From Saccoglossus kowalevskii (taxonomy: Eukaryota > Hemichordata > Enteropneusta > Harrimaniidae), in NCBI RefSeq assembly GCF_000003605.2, contig NW_003143804.1:18275-40757 (forward strand): a DNA stretch of 22,483 bases, given 5' to 3'. Each line of letters begins with the position of its first letter. Positions within the stretch are counted from its first letter, which is position 1. Below the pieces are notes generated by a model. The model was not told where the DNA came from. It saw only the letters and a program-made list of their open reading frames with translations, and did not search any database. Shown here in pieces: positions 18,531 through 22,483 of this stretch. The position numbers and the translations under genes were made by a program.

Positions 18531-18809
18531 ATGTCTAACCTTGTTAAAGTTAATAACAGATTGTGTATGCAGTGCACATGCTTCAGCCCTTTTTCCGTAT
18601 TCTACAATGCATGCTGCATCACAGTGAGGTCAATTGCAGATTATGTTTTATGCACCATCATTGAGGTTCGTTGTGTTTGTATTCGAAGCCCACACATACG
18701 AATAAGCGATGCTACCAGATATATACACGAGCTAACAAGCCACACCAAACCAGCGAATGCTCAGATTGCAAAGGATGTGTACATACTCCCACCATGTCAT
18801 ACGCTGTAA
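18531..18809 (+). CDS. Uncharacterised cysteine-rich ORF (92 codons), doubtful
   Basis: The frame opens at ATG 18531 (MSNLVKVNNRLCMQCTCFSP) and ends at TAA 18807-18809. It is cysteine-rich (about 9 Cys) with no recognised zinc-binding or toxin spacing. A second frame overlapping its end (18671-18889) is also open. It lies 145 bp after the 35-codon frame, in the same CpG-richer patch. No signal peptide or transmembrane segment is clear. Confidence 0.12.
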   Translation: MSNLVKVNNRLCMQCTCFSPFSVFYNACCITVRSIADYVLCTIIEVRCVCIRSPHIRISDATRYIHELTSHTKPANAQIAKDVYILPPCHTL

Positions 18810-20939
18810 TATGCAATTACAATTCTGATACCCTCATAACATTGGATATTTACCATCTAGATTTTCATGTACAGATATTTAATCTTTAGTGTATTATTTA
18901 TTTTTTACACTTCATTGACAATGTATTGCCAATAACTCACAGGGTGTGTTATAAGACGTGGTGGGAAGAAAAAAATATATGACGACATTCTTTCCTGTGA
19001 AAGGATTATTCAAATGTACTGCCACTGTTAGGTTTGGAAAGTACTTGATAGAAGTATTAGATAATAATTCTATACTAGTAGTAATATACACAACATTTTG
19101 TCTCAAAAATATGTCAGTCACAACCAGTTAATATGACAGTATGATGTGATAACAGCTGCTCCTCCACTTGCAGTTTGTTAAATTGATAAATAAATGGAAA
19201 CTGAATGTCTGATATTGGTTCTCTAACAAAATCAATTATCTTAGGATACTTGAAAACAACAGCTGAGTGAACTGTTTTAAAAATCGTATCTATATATTGA
19301 TATTTAGACAGTTTAATCAATGAAAGCAAAGAGTTATTAAGCGTTAAAGAGATCCCAAAGGTATAATTAAAATATTCAATACCAATAATCAATATTTATT
19401 GAATATTAATCATAATCAATGATTTATTTCATGCTGCGCTAAGATTTATATCTCATAAAAATAATATTATTATGGTAATTATAATATAATGATTTTTAGA
19501 TAGGAAGTGCTATATTATCCTGATATATATAATTATATACTTTATTTCATGGATCTCATTTATTATAATTTTTTATGGGAAAAGTTTAGCATAATATTAA
19601 CTGTTTGTGCAGTGTGAGCCCTGGCTTTACATGTATGATATAGTACATATAAAAATATGGATTTACTTTATAGTGTTTCAATATAAAAATTATAGCAAAT
19701 AAATTTTCATGGTGTTTAGTATTGATTTTCGTTCATGCAATGTAATGTGTCTCGATTTATCAATGTATATGCAAAATTCTTCTAGATGTCATAAATGATC
19801 AATAGCTTCAAGGGTTAAAAGTCACTGCAGGTCAGTCAGTCAGTTAATGTAGAGTGGTCATCATCACCTGCGCACAAGTGGAAATTGAGTCCTAATCAAT
19901 GATAACAACACAAACATTAAAAAACGCTCATGAGTAGATGCTTTTTTTTTTATAAACAATGACGTGGTAAGACTGCCTGTCGCATGCACAGGTGACAACC
20001 CCCCCCCCCTCCCCACTCTGATTAGACAGTTAATCAACAATTGAATTGAAAATAATCACATTTCGTTAAAACATTTAATGATGAAAATATCCTCAGTCAT
20101 TCCATGATGTAGTAGACCAATTAGAAGCTTTGGACATGTCATTGTCATTTGAACATCAACATATTGACACTTTTAACAGGATTAAACCCACATAATTTTT
20201 ATCTGTATATGATGCAAAATTATGTCAATTTATAGCCCAAATCAACATACAAAATACATGCAATGTTATAGCACTAAAATTTTTGTAATGGCTTTCATAG
20301 AAAAATTAAATGAGAGTTTGGTTATATGTGTACGTGTACACCTATATATAGGGAATGCAATTAAATCACATTTGAAGCCAGCAATTTGTCTAGAAACTAA
20401 TTCAATTATACTGTGAGTCTCAGATGTGTATGTAGCTGGATTGAAAACTGTTAAAAGGCTGTACTAGCAATAAAATGTCAATGACTGCATCAACGCATCA
20501 CAGCATATTGAGTCCAAATATCATTTGATGATCGAGTGTATGACACGTACAAAGACACCAAGTTCAAAGACAGGACTCTGCACTTTTAATAAGAACATTA
20601 AAACGTCAGTCTATTTTATTTATTGTGTACATGCACGTTCAGCTACATTTCATGCAGGAAATGTCAAATATTTCACGATGAACAAACACCTATTTATATG
20701 GCAGTCATGTCCAGATCTGCTGTTAGTGCTGTCAACTGCATGTATATTATAATTGTATGCTGAGCTAATGATTTACAATGATGAACAAACACTGATGAAA
20801 ACACTTCTCACAAATCATACAATTAACTCTGAGTGGATGACTTTTCAGTTAGCGGTAAGTTACGATGTATGCCCTGAATCTAAAATAATTTTAATTAACT
20901 AGATAATTTATTTGAAACAACAGACTTTAATGTATCAAA
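18810..20939. other. Long non-coding stretch
   Basis: About 2.1 kb of A+T-rich DNA. Two minus-strand frames abut (19114-19392 and 18912-19121, overlapping by 8 bp in different frames) and together span 480 bp without recognisable homology. There is an 11-C run at 19999-20009 and an inverted repeat at 19371-19407. No gene is supported. Confidence 0.5.
19371..19407. repeat. 10-bp perfect inverted repeat
   Basis: AATATTCAAT (19371-19380) faces ATTGAATATT (19398-19407) over 17 nt. A+T-only arms such as these are common in this background. Confidence 0.6.
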
Positions 20940-21249
20940 TTAAGGTAATTTGAGTTGAATTTTTGCAATACTAGGAAGGCTACTGCACATAAATGCAATG
21001 CATTATGGGAGAGAACTTCCCACTGTATAAAATGTAAATATATTATCACAATGGAAACTGAATAAATAAATGAAATTTTTTTTAAAAATTAGGATTCATA
21101 ATAATATATGACTTTTTTTATTTCTTTGACCCTACGATATGAAGAAATAATTTCACCATAGAAACAAGTGCAAAAATACAAATTTTAACTATTTTCCATG
21201 AAATTCATATTGTTGTTTCTCAATTAAAATTGCCCGGTTACTTTAACCC
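20940..21249 (+). repeat. Dispersed repeat body, right copy
   Basis: Diverged copy of 246-540, in the same orientation: TTTGAGTTGAAT, CACATAAATGCAATGCATTA, ACTTCCCACTGTA, TTTCACCATAGAAAC-AGTGCAAAA and an AATTTTAACTATTTTCC block. The 99-bp duplication that follows corresponds to the AAGATGA-ATCTTCAATTCAGT part of the left copy. Confidence 0.7.
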
Positions 21250-21445
21250 CTAATAATAAAAAACATGAAGAAGATGACAATCTACAATTCAGTTTAAATC
21301 CCCTTAAAACATCCTTAGCTGAAAGCTTGAACATGTCTCAAATTTTCACTAATAATAAAAAACATGAAGAAGATGACAATCTACAATTCAGTTCAAATCT
21401 CCTTAAAACATCCTTAGCTGAAAGCTTGAACTTGTCTCAAATTTT
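21250..21445 (+). repeat. 99-bp tandem duplication
   Basis: The segment beginning CTAATAATAAAAAACATGAA at 21250 repeats at 21349 with a constant 99-bp offset and only a few substitutions, so it is far younger than the surrounding repeat. The 79-codon frame at 21327-21566 overlaps the second copy and is not called a gene. Confidence 0.93.
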
Positions 21446-21562
21446 GGACCCAATGGACTTAATTTTGCATTGGCTACAAGTACCGGTAATGATCAAACTG
21501 TTTTTAGTAGTATTCTGTTTCTTCATTGTAAAAGTCAATGACGACACAACTAATTTTGTAAT
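21446..21562. other. Short spacer with TACCGGTAATG
   Basis: Unique-looking sequence between the duplication and the next dispersed repeat. TACCGGTA at 21481-21488 resembles the palindrome at 11709-11724. Confidence 0.3.
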
Positions 21563-21730
21563 TTGATTTTCCCTTAAAGACGTAATATTCCCCTCAATCT
21601 GTCACATGGTGAATCAAAATTTTCGATTACACTCTTTTCCAAGGGGGGTGCTCGGGTAAGCGCCCACCCCTAAAAAATCATGATTTTCTGAGTTGAGGCC
21701 CTGGGCGCTTATGCGGTCGAGTACGGTAAT
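21563..21730 (+). repeat. Dispersed repeat, copy 2
   Basis: Matches 17297-17440 (see that entry), with better-preserved GC-rich blocks (GGGTAAGCGCCCACCCCTAA and GGGCGCTTATGCGGTCGAGT). It is locally far richer in G+C and CpG than its surroundings, consistent with a transposed segment. Confidence 0.65.
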
Positions 21731-21829
21731 AATATAAACAATTGCAAAAAAATAACAAGCAGCCTCTCGGCTGACATAGCTCCGCTGTTAGCAATGCACA
21801 TTTCAATTAAAGAACAGAAAGTATCATTA

Positions 21830-22483
21830 AAAAATGAACAATATGTATAGTATCAAAACAATCAGACTTGCGGTTTTCAACAAGATGTGGAAAATATCAC
21901 TTTTTACCAAAAATTACAAAAATATTCATCAAAATTAGAGAATTAAAGATATCATCATGAAATGAACAAATCTGAGTTAGAACCACATGTAGTACCTATA
22001 TATGTAACATCAAAGCAATTGGACTTGAGGTTTTTAACAAGAAGTCGAAAATATCACTTTTTACCAAAAATTACAAAAATATTCATCAAAATTAGAGAAT
22101 TAAAGATATCATCATGAAATGAACAAATCTGAGTTAGAACCACATGTAGTACCTATATATGTAACATCAAAGCAATTGGACTTGAGGTTTTTAACAAGAA
22201 GTCGAAAAGATCACTTTTTACCAAAAATGACAAAAATATTCACTAAAATTAGAGAATTAAATATATCATTACAAAATGAACAAATCTGAGAGAGGTCCAC
22301 ATGTAGTACCTATATATGTAATATCAAAGCAATTGGACTTGCGTTTTTTAACAAGAAGATGAAAATATCACTTTTTACCAAAAATTACAAAATATTCACC
22401 AAAATTAGAGAATTAAAGGATATCATCATGAAATGACAAATCAGAGAGAGGTCCACATGTAGTACCTATATATGTAATATCAA
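21830..22483 (+). repeat. 157-bp tandem repeat array, right end (about 4 units)
   Basis: The landmark (A/G)GACTTG falls at 21864, 22021, 22178 and 22335, an exact 157-bp period. Units are close in sequence, with single-base differences and small deletions in the last unit. The array runs off the end of the window. It is the same family and orientation as positions 1-245, and the final 32 bases equal the first 32 bases of the window. Confidence 0.95.

Noticed and set aside
19999-20009. Poly-C run as a regulatory or quadruplex element
   Set aside because: A single homopolymer run cannot be interpreted; no second G/C tract is nearby.
1-22483. Circular molecule from the 32-bp terminal identity
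   Set aside because: Not accepted as a conclusion because two ends lying in one tandem array give such an overlap automatically; kept only as a finding to test.

Overview
This is an A+T-rich (roughly two-thirds A+T by eye) and mostly CpG-poor stretch of eukaryotic nuclear DNA. It is very probably from an animal, and its dispersed repeat types resemble those of marine invertebrates. That placement is an inference from texture; no gene here fixes the species. Nothing resembles prokaryotic organisation: there are no operons, no ribosome binding sites and no packed ORFs. I recognise no conserved protein family, tRNA or rRNA.

Layout. Positions 1-245 are about 1.5 units of a 157-bp tandem repeat, followed by a dispersed repeat body (246-620). 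A 114-bp imperfect hairpin (902-1015), a TTCTA microsatellite (1205-1337) and a 229-bp TTAA-ended miniature transposon (1581-1809) follow. The dominant feature is a minisatellite at 2467-5291: about 117 units of 24 bp. Because 24 is a multiple of 3, the array reads as an octapeptide repeat (consensus HLVVIPRN/H) on the + strand. The frame is open from an upstream ATG at 2251 and is broken by a single 1-nt deletion near 4064-4068.

From 5350 to 20900 the window is largely intergenic or intronic. It carries a foldback element (5973-6186), a diverged copy of the 157-bp family (about 6595-6785) and a second 229-bp copy of the TTAA element (10087-10315). It also has a degenerate repeat built around a GCCATnTTGAAT motif (about 10460-10860), a Harbinger/Tourist-like MITE with a TTA target duplication (14066-14488) and several short perfect inverted repeats. 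A relatively CpG-rich patch at 18270-18810 holds two small ORFs and is the most gene-like place outside the minisatellite. A few other short open frames next to good splice-site matches are listed with low confidence.

The right end (20940-22483) repeats the left-end family: a diverged copy of the body, a 99-bp tandem duplication, a second dispersed repeat that also occurs at 17297-17440, and about four units of the 157-bp array. The window therefore starts and ends in the same repeat, with 32 identical bases at the two termini.

No gene set works together here that I can show. The candidates for something undescribed are the octapeptide-encoding minisatellite and the repeat-bracketed structure of the window. 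The exon-like frames need transcript evidence.
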